NCBI GenBank assembly: GCA_051306365.1 | Contig: JBPPNC010000087.1 | Coordinates: 85,169 to 149,168, forward strand | DNA: 64,000 nucleotides | From: Svornostia sp051306365 | GTDB lineage: Bacteria > Actinomycetota > Thermoleophilia > Solirubrobacterales > Solirubrobacteraceae | Direction of reading: 5' to 3' | Shown: positions 33,714 to 42,536 of the stretch, piece by piece | Layout of the letters: each line of letters starts with the position of its first letter | Numbering within the stretch: position 1 is the first letter of the stretch | Position numbers and translations under genes: made by a program | The notes under the pieces: model-generated | The model's input: only the letters and a program-made list of their open reading frames with translations | Databases searched by the model: none | What the model was told of the DNA's origin: nothing

Positions 33714-34165
33714 GACCCCGCCTCCTCGGTGAACAGGGGTGCGAAGTCGCCGTAGCCGGCGGCCTCGAGCTCCTCGACTCCGACGAACCGCAGCGCCGCG
33801 GAGTTGATGCAGTACCGCAGGCCGCCCTGGTCGCGCGGGCCGTCGGGGAACACGTGGCCGAGGTGGCTGTCGCCGCCCGCCGACCGGACCTCGGTGCGGA
33901 TCATCCCGTAGCTGCGGTCCGACTTCTCGACCACGTTCTCGGGGTTGATCGGCACGGTGAAGCTCGGCCAGCCGGAGCCGCTGTCGAACTTGTGGATCGA
34001 CGCGAACAGCGGCTCGCCCGAGACGATGTCCACGTAGATGCCCGCCCGCTTGTCGTCCCAGAACTCGTTCTGGAAGGCGGGCTCGGTGCCGCACTGCTGC
34101 GTGACACGATACTGCTCGGGAGTGAGTTGCTCGACGGCGTCGGGGGTCTTGGCGTAAGTGCCCAA
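33710..34165 (-). CDS. msrB: Peptide methionine (R)-S-oxide reductase MsrB
   Basis: A 151-residue MsrB counted from a TTG at 34165 that has GAGGAG six bases upstream. The same frame stays open to 34351, adding a Glu/Pro-rich extension not typical of the family. Seen are QLTPEQYRVTQQCGTEPAF, DSGSGWPSF, GHVFPDGP and RYCINSAALRF, with the catalytic Cys at about residue 119. The zinc-binding CxxC pairs are missing. It reduces methionine-R-sulfoxide and is co-transcribed with msrA. Confidence 0.93.
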   Translation of the reverse strand: MGTYAKTPDAVEQLTPEQYRVTQQCGTEPAFQNEFWDDKRAGIYVDIVSGEPLFASIHKFDSGSGWPSFTVPINPENVVEKSDRSYGMIRTEVRSAGGDSHLGHVFPDGPRDQGGLRYCINSAALRFVGVEELEAAGYGDFAPLFTEEAGS

Positions 34166-34360
34166 GGCGTGCTCCTCGGTAGGTCTCTGAAGGGTCGGCG
34201 CCGGTGGGTGGTCCGGCGCGTATTCCTCAGTCTCGGGAGAGGGTTCGTTCGTTACACGGTACTCCGGCGACCTACCGGCTGCTGGCGTGGGCGCCTCCGG
34301 CTCGAGGTCCTTGTTCGCGGGCTCGAACTTGCTGGCGCGTGGGTGCTCCACGCGGGGTTC

Positions 34361-34410
34361 GCCGGAGCGTCCTCGGGCGCCGGGGCGATGGCGCCCGAGG
34401 ACGCTCCGGC
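34361..34410. repeat. Perfect 21-bp inverted repeat (stem-loop)
   Basis: Two perfectly complementary 21-bp arms (34361-34381 and 34390-34410; ends GCCGGAGCGTCC and GGACGCTCCGGC) around an 8-nt loop. It lies between the 3' end of a TetR gene and msrB, both on the minus strand, 120 bp past the TetR stop. No T-run follows. It may be a Rho-assisted terminator or a recent hairpin insertion. The rest of 34166-34530 shows only the upstream extension of the msrB frame. Confidence 0.75.
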
Positions 34411-34530
34411 AAGGCGGGCGATGAAGTACTCGCCGGTCGGGTCGACGGCGTGGCGGTCCGGCGCGTGATTCCCGCCGGATGTCGGTCCTGAGAGCCTGCG
34501 ACGGCGTGTCGGCGCGCGGAAAGACGCCGA

Positions 34531-35169
34531 CTAGATTGCGCTCGGCTGCACGCCTGAGTCCACTGGTGGCTGGCTGACGTAGGTCAGAGCGGTCTGCACG
34601 GTGTTGATCGCGGTGTGAAGTTCAGGGGTGTCGCCGTCCTCGAGGTAGTTGAGGATGAGGCCTTGCACGTTGGCGAGGATGAGGACTTCGAGACTTGCTC
34701 GGTCGAGGAGGAGGATGCGCCCGCGGCCGATGGCGTCGTCGATGATGCGGCTGACGAGGTCGCGGAAGCGGGTCGAGATGTAGCGGGCGGCGCCGCGGAG
34801 TGCGGGGTTCGTGATCGACTCGGCCTGCAGGCCGAACCAGGCAACCAGGAGTGCGCGGTCGGTGGTGATCGCGGCCCAGAACGTCTCGAAGCCGCGTTCG
34901 ACGATGTCGCTGGGCTCTTCGAGGCCGAGGACGGCGTTCTCGAGCTGTGTGATGAAGCGGCCGCCAACGTGCTCGACGACGTGCAGGAACAGGCCTTCTC
35001 GGGTGTCGTAGTAGTAGATGACGGCCCGCTTGTTCAAGCCGGCTTCGTCAGCGACCCGCTGTAGGGAAGTGGCCGCGAAGCCGTCGTGCGCGAGGCACCG
35101 CAGCGCGGCATCGAGGATCGCGGTAGCCCGCTGCTCAGCCTTGCGTGTGAGGTCGCCGTCGGCCCGCAT
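34531..35169 (-). CDS. TetR family regulator next to a decayed MMPL transporter
   Basis: A 212-residue TetR protein with HTH at residues about 15-60 (AALRCLAHDGFAATSLQRVA, then EAGLNKRAVIYYYDTREGLF). It is clearly homologous along its length to the TetR at 47992-48609 (shared LRCLA.DG.AATSLQRV, DRALLVAWFGL and LEVLILA.-QGLIL segments). It is divergent from the MMPL-like pseudogene, the normal layout for a TetR repressor and its efflux target. With the target dead, it may be an orphan regulator acting elsewhere. Confidence 0.88.
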   Translation of the reverse strand: MRADGDLTRKAEQRATAILDAALRCLAHDGFAATSLQRVADEAGLNKRAVIYYYDTREGLFLHVVEHVGGRFITQLENAVLGLEEPSDIVERGFETFWAAITTDRALLVAWFGLQAESITNPALRGAARYISTRFRDLVSRIIDDAIGRGRILLLDRASLEVLILANVQGLILNYLEDGDTPELHTAINTVQTALTYVSQPPVDSGVQPSAI

Positions 35170-35290
35170 CGGCACAGGGTAGTCGCGCTGTGGGCGGCGG
35201 TCGCCTTGGTGCTGGTGGTGCAGGGGCGACGGCCGGCGCGCCCGGGCATGCGGTGCGCCGGCAGGTCGACGGGCCCTGAGCCAGCCGGCT

Positions 35291-36249
35291 CTGGGCCTGG
35301 ACACCGGTCCTCCCGGCGTGCGAACGCTGCCAAAGAAGGTTCAGGCCCGGATCGACTCGCACCGGACCATCGACGTCCTCGGGCCGGGCTGGGGCGCGCC
35401 CTTTGAGGTGTTCGTCACCGACCCCAGCGGCCCGGTCACGACCGGCGTCGCGGCTGCGGGCGATGGAACGCTGGCAGCGCCGCATCGCACAGCAGCCGTC
35501 GGTGCAGACCGCGATCGGGCCCCGCGCGATCACCAGCCGTGAGCCGAGCCTGCTCCACGCTATTTGCAGCGCCGACCGCGCACAACGGGCGCTGAAGAAC
35601 AGCCGCGCCGCTGCGGGTCTGCGCGAGGCAGCTGCGCGCCGGAATCCTCCAAGCGCGGGATCGTGCCAGCAAACTCAGCACCGCCCTCGCCCGCGCACAG
35701 ACCGGCACTCTGCCCACCGGCCTGGGCCAGCTGGCCGCCGTCGCCGCAGACCACGGCGCTCGACCGCAGACTGCAACAGGTGCTGCCAAGCCTTGAGCAC
35801 AGCACCCGCGCCAACGCCGACCTCGGCGGCGTCGCCGCCCAGATCACCGACTACCAGCGGGTCCGCGGAGCGCGCCCACCGATCCTGATCATCGCCCTCA
35901 GCCTCGTCACGTTTCCTCGTGCTGATCCTCCGGGGGCTGGTGCTGCCGCAGATCAGCGTCGTGCTCACATCCTGACCGTCAAAGCCTCATTTGGCATGGT
36001 CGCGCTGCTCTTCGAGGGCCATCGCCCGACACTCGGCGGCCCAGGCTGGGCGGACATCCTCTCGCTGCTGGGGACGTTCGCGATCGTCTTCGGGCCTCTC
36101 CCTCGACGACCAGGTGCGCATCATCACGCGCATGCGCGAGGCGTTCACCCGCAGCGGCGACCTCGGCGAGGCGATCACCTTCGCGATCGACCGCACGCAC
36201 CGGCCGCGTGGTCACCGGCGCCGGCTCCCCGCGTGGCTTGATCGCCTGA
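35291..36249 (+). pseudogene. MMPL/RND-type transporter, heavily decayed
   Basis: Pieces of an MMPL-family exporter are readable in order across several frames: LDTGPPGVRTLPKKVQ with VLGPGWGAPFEVFVTD, then MERWQRRIAQQPSVQTAIG, later LDRRLQQVLPSLE with ADLGGVAAQITDYQR, then ILIIALSLVTF and LVLPQISVVLTS. The end is LTVKASFGMVALLF, GGPGWADILSLLGTFAIVFG, LSLDDQV.IITRMREAFTRSG and VVTGAG before a stop. These match the loop and second membrane half of actinobacterial MMPL pumps. The first membrane half is mostly missing, and several frameshifts and deletions are evident. Sequence 36250-36472 shows nothing recognisable. Confidence 0.75.
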
Positions 36250-36472
36250 TGCCCGAGCTTGACGTCGAGGGCGCCGCCGAACCCCGTCAGATGATGACCG
36301 TAGAGCCGGCCCGAGCACCGCACAACCCGAGATCCCGTTCAACGCCCACCGAAACGGGGGAACTCCAAAGCGCGGTTGGGGCGTTGCATCTCGAGCCACA
36401 CTCGTTCCTGGATCGCGCACGCCGGCAGCAACGAAACCGGGCCCCGACGCCCCGCTCTGCCGACCAACAAGA

Positions 36473-36496
36473 AGAGCCCCGCGTTAGCGGGGCTCT
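36473..36496 (-). terminator. Rho-independent terminator of the secreted-protein gene
   Basis: AGAGCCCCGC, loop of four, GCGGGGCTCT: a perfect 10-bp stem. Read on the minus strand it is followed by a T-rich TCTTGTTGG, and it lies about 40 bp past the stop at 36535. Confidence 0.8.
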
Positions 36497-36534
36497 CCGT
36501 GCTGCAGACGTGACAGACGTCAGGCCATAACAGG

Positions 36535-37269
36535 TCAGCCCTTTGTGCACTTCAGCCTTCGCGATGCCGCGAAGTCCGTTCCGTCGGCGTACTCGAAGGA
36601 GCCTTCTCCGTTCCAGATTCCGCCGTCGCAGCGGTCGATCTCGATGATGCCGCGCGTCTTGCCCTTGATCTTTGCCGTCTTCTTGATCGTGATCGAGAAG
36701 AGGGTCACGGCGACCGGCACCCCCGGTGCGGGCTCTTGGAGGTTCAACGGAATGGGGATGTCGGTGCGCAGGCCGTACTTGCCTGACACCCTGGTGAGCT
36801 TGACGACGATGTTCGACTGGATTCGCAGTGGGCTCGTCCCCTCAACGAACATGCTGAGGGCGGATTTCCCGCCGTTGGCGATACTGATCTTCAGGTCGTT
36901 CTGCGTGATCGGACCAGGGGCGAGGCCTGCGGCCTTCCCTGTCCCGATGATGGACCCGGCTGGGCAATCTGCCGTCGACTTTGCCGACGAGATCTCGCTT
37001 GGCGCGCAGGTGGGGAACAGATCGCCGTTCCAGCGCGAGCCTTGCGGGAAAAAGATCTGCACATTCTTGGTCGATGGTGGCTGGGCCCCCGTCGTGTCTC
37101 GAGTGCCGGTGCTGATCTTCAGAGTCACGCTTCGGCGGACTTTCTTCGTGCTGCTCTTCGTGGGGGTCGCGCTGATCGTGAAGTCCTGAATCACTTCAGC
37201 GTGGCCGGCAGTCGGCACGAGCAGGGCCAGTCCGAGCGCCAGCGCGACGGACGATACATATCTCACCAT
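36535..37269 (-). CDS. Secreted protein related to the large secreted protein at 37839
   Basis: A 244-residue exported protein. The ATG at 37269 has AAGGAGA five bases upstream and begins a signal peptide (SSVALALGLALLVPTAGHA). It contains NVQIFFPQGSRWNGDLFPTC and ADCPAGSIIGTGKA, the same kind of unit (LP.G ... C ... CPA.S.VG) that recurs in the 1031-residue protein encoded divergently. Paired Cys suggest disulfides outside the cell. The function is unknown. It has its own terminator and a GTGAACGATCGTTAGC-like site 53 bp upstream. Confidence 0.75.
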   Translation of the reverse strand: MVRYVSSVALALGLALLVPTAGHAEVIQDFTISATPTKSSTKKVRRSVTLKISTGTRDTTGAQPPSTKNVQIFFPQGSRWNGDLFPTCAPSEISSAKSTADCPAGSIIGTGKAAGLAPGPITQNDLKISIANGGKSALSMFVEGTSPLRIQSNIVVKLTRVSGKYGLRTDIPIPLNLQEPAPGVPVAVTLFSITIKKTAKIKGKTRGIIEIDRCDGGIWNGEGSFEYADGTDFAASRRLKCTKG

Positions 37270-37321
37270 TTGTCTCCTTGGGACCATAGACACAGGCCGT
37301 TCCATCGACGATCACCGACGA

Positions 37322-37337
37322 GGGAACGGTCGTTACC
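37322..37337. promoter_or_regulatory. Candidate operator (AACGGTCGTT core)
   Basis: GGGAACGGTCGTTACC, 53 bp upstream of the secreted-protein start at 37269. It matches the 16-bp consensus GTGAACGATCGTTAGC at 13 positions. Confidence 0.5.
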
Positions 37338-37510
37338 CATCGACATCGGAACGTACCAGCTCTGCGCAGATCGAGCGACTGCTCCCCCCCAGACCAGTCA
37401 ATGGTGCGTACGATCAGGTGGCGTGGACCCAGCTGCTCACGGACTCTTCGGAGAGGTGGCGGCGAGAGACGAGCCACTCCAGAACGGGCCGGACTCGACC
37501 TGGCCGATCA

Positions 37511-37730
37511 CCTCGCGCACAGCCCGCTGACGCGGTCCTTGCTCATCGCGGCGATCCCGAGCTGTTCGAGAAGCCGGTCGACGTGCGGGTGCTGACGCCG
37601 TTGACGAGGCCTCCATCACCACGCTGACGATCGCCTGCTCACACCGGCTACGGGGCTCGAGCAACGACGGGAAACACGCCGGTCCCGGCACGCACCCTCG
37701 GAATCTGAAGGTCGATTGCTCCCGACCGCC
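37511..37730 (-). pseudogene. IS256-family transposase fragment
   Basis: The minus strand reads RRSGAIDLQIPRVRAGTGVF and PSLLEPRSRCEQAIVSVVME. After frame changes it reads LVNGVSTR and then HVDRLLEQLGIAAMSKDRV with SGLCA. This is the central part of IS256-type (mutator) transposases, where IPKLR.GSYFPSFLEPRRR.EQALV...VNGVSTRKVD.LVEQLG..SKS.VS is conserved. Both ends and the catalytic DDE parts are missing, and no inverted repeats are visible. It is an old insertion scar in the 569-bp gap between the two secreted-protein genes. Confidence 0.75.
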
Positions 37731-37787
37731 GGAGCGTGTCGCGCGAGGTCATCCACAACACATTTGGCTTCAAGTGGAGTACGCTGC

Positions 37788-37803
37788 GTGAGCGACCGTT
37801 AAC
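37788..37803. promoter_or_regulatory. Candidate operator (GTGAGCGACCGTTAAC)
   Basis: Differs from the copy at 55077-55092 (opposite strand) at only two of 16 positions. It lies 35 bp before the start of the 1031-residue secreted protein. Confidence 0.55.
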
Positions 37804-37838
37804 GGGGTCGTGTGCCTGGGAGGCAGGAGAGAGAGGTC

Positions 37839-40800
37839 ATGATGCTCGTAGTTGGGTCTGCGCCGGTCAGGCGCGGGAGTGTGCTTGCGGTGGTTCTGGG
37901 GATGGCTGTGAGCGTGTCCCTAAGTCCACCTGTCTCGAACGCCGCGGTGCGCGTCACGGCGGCGACCGCGGTCCCGGTCACGACGGAGTCGGCGTGCTCC
38001 GCCGTGTCGCCCGTGACGCCTGCGCTTCAGGCCGGAGCCCGATCCGATTTCTGCCTCGCGCTGTCGCTCGACGGCGGCCGTTCGGAGATCGACATCCCAG
38101 GTTTGGGAGACGACGCCCGGAACATCAAGATCTCGCTGCCAGCGGGGCAGATCGGCGACCCGTCGGCCACCGAGCTTTGTGCTCCGGAACGGTTTCGCAG
38201 CGCCTCGGGGTGCCCCGTCGCTTCCCAAGTCGGCGAGGTTACGGCCCGGGCTGATGCCGGAGTCACCCTCGGTGAGCAGCTCCTGCAGGGGCCGGTCCAT
38301 CTCCTCTCCCCGTCGGGGACCGAGGCTGCGCAGCTCGGCGTTCAGATTGGTCTGAAGGTGGGATCGACCTCGACGGCGCTGGTCAAGGTCACGGCACAGA
38401 TCAGGCTGCGCCCGGGGGACGGCGGCTTGGACGCGACGCTCGAAGGCATCCCGCGCAGCCTCTTGGGCATTCCGATCGAACTCCGCCGCGTCAACCTGCG
38501 GCTGTGGGGGTCACCGGCGCAACACCCGACGCTGCGCGCGCCATTCATGACATCGCCGACGGCGTGCGCTGCGGCCACCACTCGAGTGACTGTCACCTCG
38601 TACGCCGGGGTTTCCACGTCCGGGCAGACCGCGTTCACCCCGACAGGCTGCGACGTCGTCCCGTTCGCCCCGGAGCTGATCCTGGAGGGAGACCGTGCGG
38701 TCGACGCCCCGGTCGAGCTCACGGCCGGGGTGAGGATGCCTCCGGACACCGGCGCGGTCGCCCAATCGCATGTGGGCGAGGCCACGGTCATCTTGCCGGA
38801 AGGCGTTGAGCTCTCCGCGACGTCGGGGAATGAGATCGCGGATGTGGGCTGCACAGACGACGAGTTCGACGTGGCGGGTGGCGGTCCCGTGGCGTGTCCA
38901 GCAGGCGCAGCGCTCGGTACCGCGACCATGAGTTCCCCGCTCCTTGCGACCTTGGGTGGAAGCCTGCCGGGGACGATCTACCTCGCGCAGCCCCGCCCGA
39001 CCGATCCGTTGATCCGGTTGTTCATTGTCGCGCAGGCCGGCCCCGAAGTCGACGCGGTGCGAGTGAAGCTGTCCGGCGTCGTCACGCCGGACCCGGCGAC
39101 CGGGCAACTCACTGCGGTCATCCGAGGCATCCCGCCCGTGCCGTTTAGCGAGTTTCGCCTCACGTTCAGGGGTGGCGAGGCGGCGATCGTCAGCTCCCCA
39201 CGTGCATGCGGGTCCACGGTGGGCACCGGGATCCTCGTCCCCGTTTCCGGGGGCGCGCCTGTGAAGCCGCAGGCGGAGCTCGCCTTCACCGAGGGGTGCA
39301 GCGACGCCCCTGTGTTCGAGCCGGGGCTGGCCGTGGCCGCTACGCCGGCCCAGGCGGGCGCGTCGACGGCGCTGCAGGTGCGGTTCTCGCGACCAGATCG
39401 CCACGCTCGGCTGGCGGGCCTTGAGGTGCGGCTCCCACCGGGACTCATTGGGCGGCTCACCGCAGCGCGCCTGTGCGAGCTCGACGTCGCATCCCGCGGG
39501 GCATGCGGACCGGAGAGCCTCGTCGGATCGGTCACGGCGTCGGCCGGCCCCGGCCCGCGTCCGCTGGAGCTGAAGGGAGGAGAAGTGTTCCTGACCAAGG
39601 GTGACGGCGACGCACTTGCCGGCCTCGCGATCAAGATGCCGGTGCGCATCGGGCCGCTGGACTTCGGCAGTCTCCTGGTGCGCGGGCGGATCATCGTACG
39701 GCCCGACATCGGTCTGACCCTGCGGGTCGACGAGATCCCGCTGCGCTTGTCAGTGGGCGTGGCGACCGGGATTCGGGACCTGACGGTGACCCTGGATCGT
39801 CCGGGCTTCATCGTCAACGCGACGAGCTGCGCGGCAAAGACGGTTGCCGCCACTCTGCGCTCCGATATCGGTGCCTTTGCAGAGGCATCCGCCGGGTACG
39901 AGCCGACTGGGTGCGACGCGCTCGGCTATGCACCGCGACTGGGAATGCAGCTCGGCGGCGGTTCGGCCGAGACCGGTAGCGGCGGGCATCCCTCGCTCCA
40001 GGTCGATCTTACGCAGGATCCGGGGCAGGCGAACACCAGCCGGGTGGAGCTGACGCTTCCGCCGTCGGTGTCGGCCGACATCGACCGCTTGAAGAACGCA
40101 TGTCCGCAGGCGGCGTACGTGCGCGACGCGTGCCCGGCCGGTTCGGTGGTCGGGGCTGCGACCGCAGCTACGCCGCTGCTGGACGAGACGTTGCGCGGGC
40201 CGGTGACGTTCGTGTCGGTACCCGGCTCGCCGCTGCCTATGCTGCGAATTCGCCTTGGCGGTCCGCTCACTCTGGATCTGGACGCGAAGATCACGCTCAC
40301 CAAGGACAACCGTCTCACGACGACGATCGAAGGCGTCCCTGACGTGCCGCTTTCGAACTTCCGTCTCACGCTCGACGCTGGGCCACGCAGTCCGCTGACC
40401 GCGAATCGCGATCTGTGTACGGCGCCAGCGCAAGTCGGTGGGTCCCTGGGATCCCACACGGGCTCGAGCCTCGCTCTCAAGCAGGACGCGGTCGTGGTCG
40501 GCTGTGGTCCTGCCGCGACGTTGAAGCTCGGATCGCTGAAGACGGGCCGACCCACCGCTGATCTGCGCGTGGTCGGCGGGCGCACGCGGATGACGAGCGT
40601 GACGCTCAGCATGCCGCGGGGCCTCGAGCTCGAGCGCTCGTCGAAGGTCCGGCGCCGCTTGAAGGTCAGCGCCACGGGTCTCCGCCGCCGGGCCCGGGCC
40701 ACCGTGACCGTGAGCGGCAGCCGTCTTCGTGTCACGGTGCCGCGCGGGCAGTCGGCCAAGGTGCTGCGCGTGAGGGTCGCAACCGGCGCTCTGCGCGCAA

Positions 40801-40934
40801 GCAGGCGCCTGCGCCGAGCGGGGCGCCCGAGGCTCACGTTCAACTTGACGACGGTTCAGGCAGATCGGTCGACGTCAAGGTCGCGCCTTCGTATCCGTCC
40901 GGCGCCTGCGTCGTCCGCGGCAGGAGGGCGCTGA
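37839..40934 (+). CDS. Large secreted repeat protein, unknown function
   Basis: A 1031-residue exported protein with a signal peptide (GSVLAVVLGMAVSVSL). Repeating units contain a conserved pattern: an I.LP.G segment, a Cys, then CP..S.VG.(V/A)TA (SGCPVASQVGEVTA, VACPAGAALGTATM, GACGPESLVGSVTA, DACPAGSVVGAATA). Each is followed by a GP(V/I)..(L/V)..P segment, a G(I)P...S.F.L loop and a C/GCD end (PTGCDVVPFAPEL, PTGCDALGYAPRL). Four such modules of about 230 residues are present. The last 130 residues are basic (SKVRRRLKVSATGLRRRA), often seen in cell-wall-associated proteins of this lineage. The role is unknown; a surface or matrix protein is inferred. AGGAGA precedes the ATG. Confidence 0.8.
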   Translation: MMLVVGSAPVRRGSVLAVVLGMAVSVSLSPPVSNAAVRVTAATAVPVTTESACSAVSPVTPALQAGARSDFCLALSLDGGRSEIDIPGLGDDARNIKISLPAGQIGDPSATELCAPERFRSASGCPVASQVGEVTARADAGVTLGEQLLQGPVHLLSPSGTEAAQLGVQIGLKVGSTSTALVKVTAQIRLRPGDGGLDATLEGIPRSLLGIPIELRRVNLRLWGSPAQHPTLRAPFMTSPTACAAATTRVTVTSYAGVSTSGQTAFTPTGCDVVPFAPELILEGDRAVDAPVELTAGVRMPPDTGAVAQSHVGEATVILPEGVELSATSGNEIADVGCTDDEFDVAGGGPVACPAGAALGTATMSSPLLATLGGSLPGTIYLAQPRPTDPLIRLFIVAQAGPEVDAVRVKLSGVVTPDPATGQLTAVIRGIPPVPFSEFRLTFRGGEAAIVSSPRACGSTVGTGILVPVSGGAPVKPQAELAFTEGCSDAPVFEPGLAVAATPAQAGASTALQVRFSRPDRHARLAGLEVRLPPGLIGRLTAARLCELDVASRGACGPESLVGSVTASAGPGPRPLELKGGEVFLTKGDGDALAGLAIKMPVRIGPLDFGSLLVRGRIIVRPDIGLTLRVDEIPLRLSVGVATGIRDLTVTLDRPGFIVNATSCAAKTVAATLRSDIGAFAEASAGYEPTGCDALGYAPRLGMQLGGGSAETGSGGHPSLQVDLTQDPGQANTSRVELTLPPSVSADIDRLKNACPQAAYVRDACPAGSVVGAATAATPLLDETLRGPVTFVSVPGSPLPMLRIRLGGPLTLDLDAKITLTKDNRLTTTIEGVPDVPLSNFRLTLDAGPRSPLTANRDLCTAPAQVGGSLGSHTGSSLALKQDAVVVGCGPAATLKLGSLKTGRPTADLRVVGGRTRMTSVTLSMPRGLELERSSKVRRRLKVSATGLRRRARATVTVSGSRLRVTVPRGQSAKVLRVRVATGALRASRRLRRAGRPRLTFNLTTVQADRSTSRSRLRIRPAPASSAAGGR

Positions 40935-42201
40935 GAAAGGTCCAGCTCGCCTCGATGAGCCTGTCGGTCGGGAACGCCGGGTCTTCGAGTGCGAGCCGCG
41001 CCTGCTCTTCACCGGTGCTGAGAAGGAGGCGCGCTGCAAGGTCGACGTCCATGTCGGGCGCCGGGTCAGCGAGCGACTCGAGCGCGCTCGCCATGAGCGG
41101 ACGGAGCCGTTTCGCGAGCGCCGCGCGCCGCCTGTTGACGAGCGTCTGCAGGGCGCGCGGCGCGCGCTCGGGGCGCATGAGCGCGACGCGCCACGTGTCC
41201 GGGGCTTGCATCGCCGCCTCGAGCAGCGTTACGAGCGCTTCCCCGAGGACCCGCACCGGATGTCGGTCGCTCGGCTCCGCCGGGACGGCAGCGTCGAAGG
41301 TATCGCGCACCGCGGCGTCGAGACGGCGGAGCATCGCCAGCATCAGGATCTCGCGATTGGCAAAGCTGCGATAGACGACCGCACGGTTGACGCCGACGCG
41401 GCGGGCGATCGCCTCCATGGTGAGTGATTCGAACCCGTTCTCGGCGATCAGGCCAACCGCGGCATCGAGGATCTGCACTCGTCGCTGGCTCTTGGCCATG
41501 CGCGCCCCCGCTGCACCCACGGCCTCCTGCTCGAGCGGGCCGCGGATGCTCACCGACGGTGCGGGGCCAAGGTGTCGGGCCGATGTCTCTACGCCGATCA
41601 GCAACGAGCCTGATGCGGCGAGCGCGGTGATCCGGCCCGCGGGAAACCGTCGGGGGTGCAGGAGGGTCAGGCGTGCCGCGTCCTCTCCGGCGGCCACGAG
41701 CAGCCGAGCGAGTACCCCGTGATCGAGGCCGGGGGGGCCGCCACGCGCATCGACGCCCCAGTCGATAAGGGCCTCGACAAGTCCGGTGACCGTGGCGCGG
41801 CTCGTGTCGATGCGGGTATTCAGCTCGTGTGAGGCGCCACGCGGCGGTGCGAGCAGGAAACGCCACGTGCGCGGGCGCGCGCGCACGGCTCCCAGGAACT
41901 GGCCGACGGCGTCGACGAGGAACGCTTCGGGGGTCACGCCCGTCCCCGGATGCGTACCTACGATGCCGAGGAGGGGGTCGAGCGCTGCTGCTTCTTCGCG
42001 GTCGATCAACGCAAGGAGCAGCGCGTCGAGGTCACCGAAGAGGTCGTAGATGACCGGGCGGGTCACTCCGGCGCGGCGCGCGACGGCCTCGACGGTGAGC
42101 GCGTCGAACCCCCGGTCGAGGATGACGTCGAGCGCGGCGTCGAGCAGTTCCCTGCGCCGGACGTCCGGGGCGAGTCGCGGAGTTCGCCGGCGGGAGCTCA
42201 T
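40840..42201 (-). CDS. Fused double TetR regulator (two complete TetR units in one chain)
   Basis: A 453-residue protein. Unit 1 (about 1-225) has the HTH AALDVILDRGFDALTVEAVA and RRAGVTRPVIYDLFGD. Unit 2 (about 235-453) has AAVGLIAENGFESLTMEAIA and RRVGVNRAVVYRSFANRE. Each is followed by a full ligand-binding helical domain. The halves are alike but clearly diverged. TetR proteins normally act as homodimers, so this chain could be a built-in asymmetric dimer. The ATG at 42201 opens the first HTH unit. Its end overlaps the convergent secreted-protein gene by 95 bp. A nested palindrome lies 72 bp upstream. Confidence 0.85.
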   Translation of the reverse strand: MSSRRRTPRLAPDVRRRELLDAALDVILDRGFDALTVEAVARRAGVTRPVIYDLFGDLDALLLALIDREEAAALDPLLGIVGTHPGTGVTPEAFLVDAVGQFLGAVRARPRTWRFLLAPPRGASHELNTRIDTSRATVTGLVEALIDWGVDARGGPPGLDHGVLARLLVAAGEDAARLTLLHPRRFPAGRITALAASGSLLIGVETSARHLGPAPSVSIRGPLEQEAVGAAGARMAKSQRRVQILDAAVGLIAENGFESLTMEAIARRVGVNRAVVYRSFANREILMLAMLRRLDAAVRDTFDAAVPAEPSDRHPVRVLGEALVTLLEAAMQAPDTWRVALMRPERAPRALQTLVNRRRAALAKRLRPLMASALESLADPAPDMDVDLAARLLLSTGEEQARLALEDPAFPTDRLIEASWTFLSALLPRTTQAPDGYEGATLTSTDLPEPSSS

Positions 42202-42272
42202 GGGCCCAGCTTCGCACGTCCGGGGCGGGCGCGGACCGCAGCGCGGGCCGGCTTGCACGACCGGAGGCTTCG

Positions 42273-42304
42273 TGTCACACTCGCGTAGCTACGCGCCTGT
42301 GACA
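42273..42304. promoter_or_regulatory. Nested 32-bp palindrome, candidate operator of the double TetR
   Basis: Outer arms TGTCACA and TGTGACA enclose a perfect inner palindrome CGCGTAGCTACGCG, giving four potential half-sites on one axis. It lies between the double TetR gene and the divergent membrane-protein gene. The rest of 42202-42536 holds no gene I can support. Confidence 0.6.
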
Positions 42305-42536
42305 GCATCTTCGAGACCCCTGTGCCCTTGCCCCATGACGACATTCGCAACCATCGGCTCTGGCTTCGGCGGCCTCGGCACGGCGAGCAAGCGAACTCGA
42401 CGGTCCGAGGCGGAACACGACCCTCTGGCCCGGTAGCTCTCTTGGCTTCCGCAAGGCGCTCGTCTGACCCGTGCCGTGTGACACCTCCGCTTCGGAGCCC
42501 GTCTCCGAACACACCCCCTAAGAGGAGACGATCCTG

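Noticed and set aside
34235..34260. GGTTCGTTCGTTACAC as another copy of the 16-bp operator
   Set aside because: It lacks the central CGATCG-type symmetry and is better seen as a short TTCG repeat.
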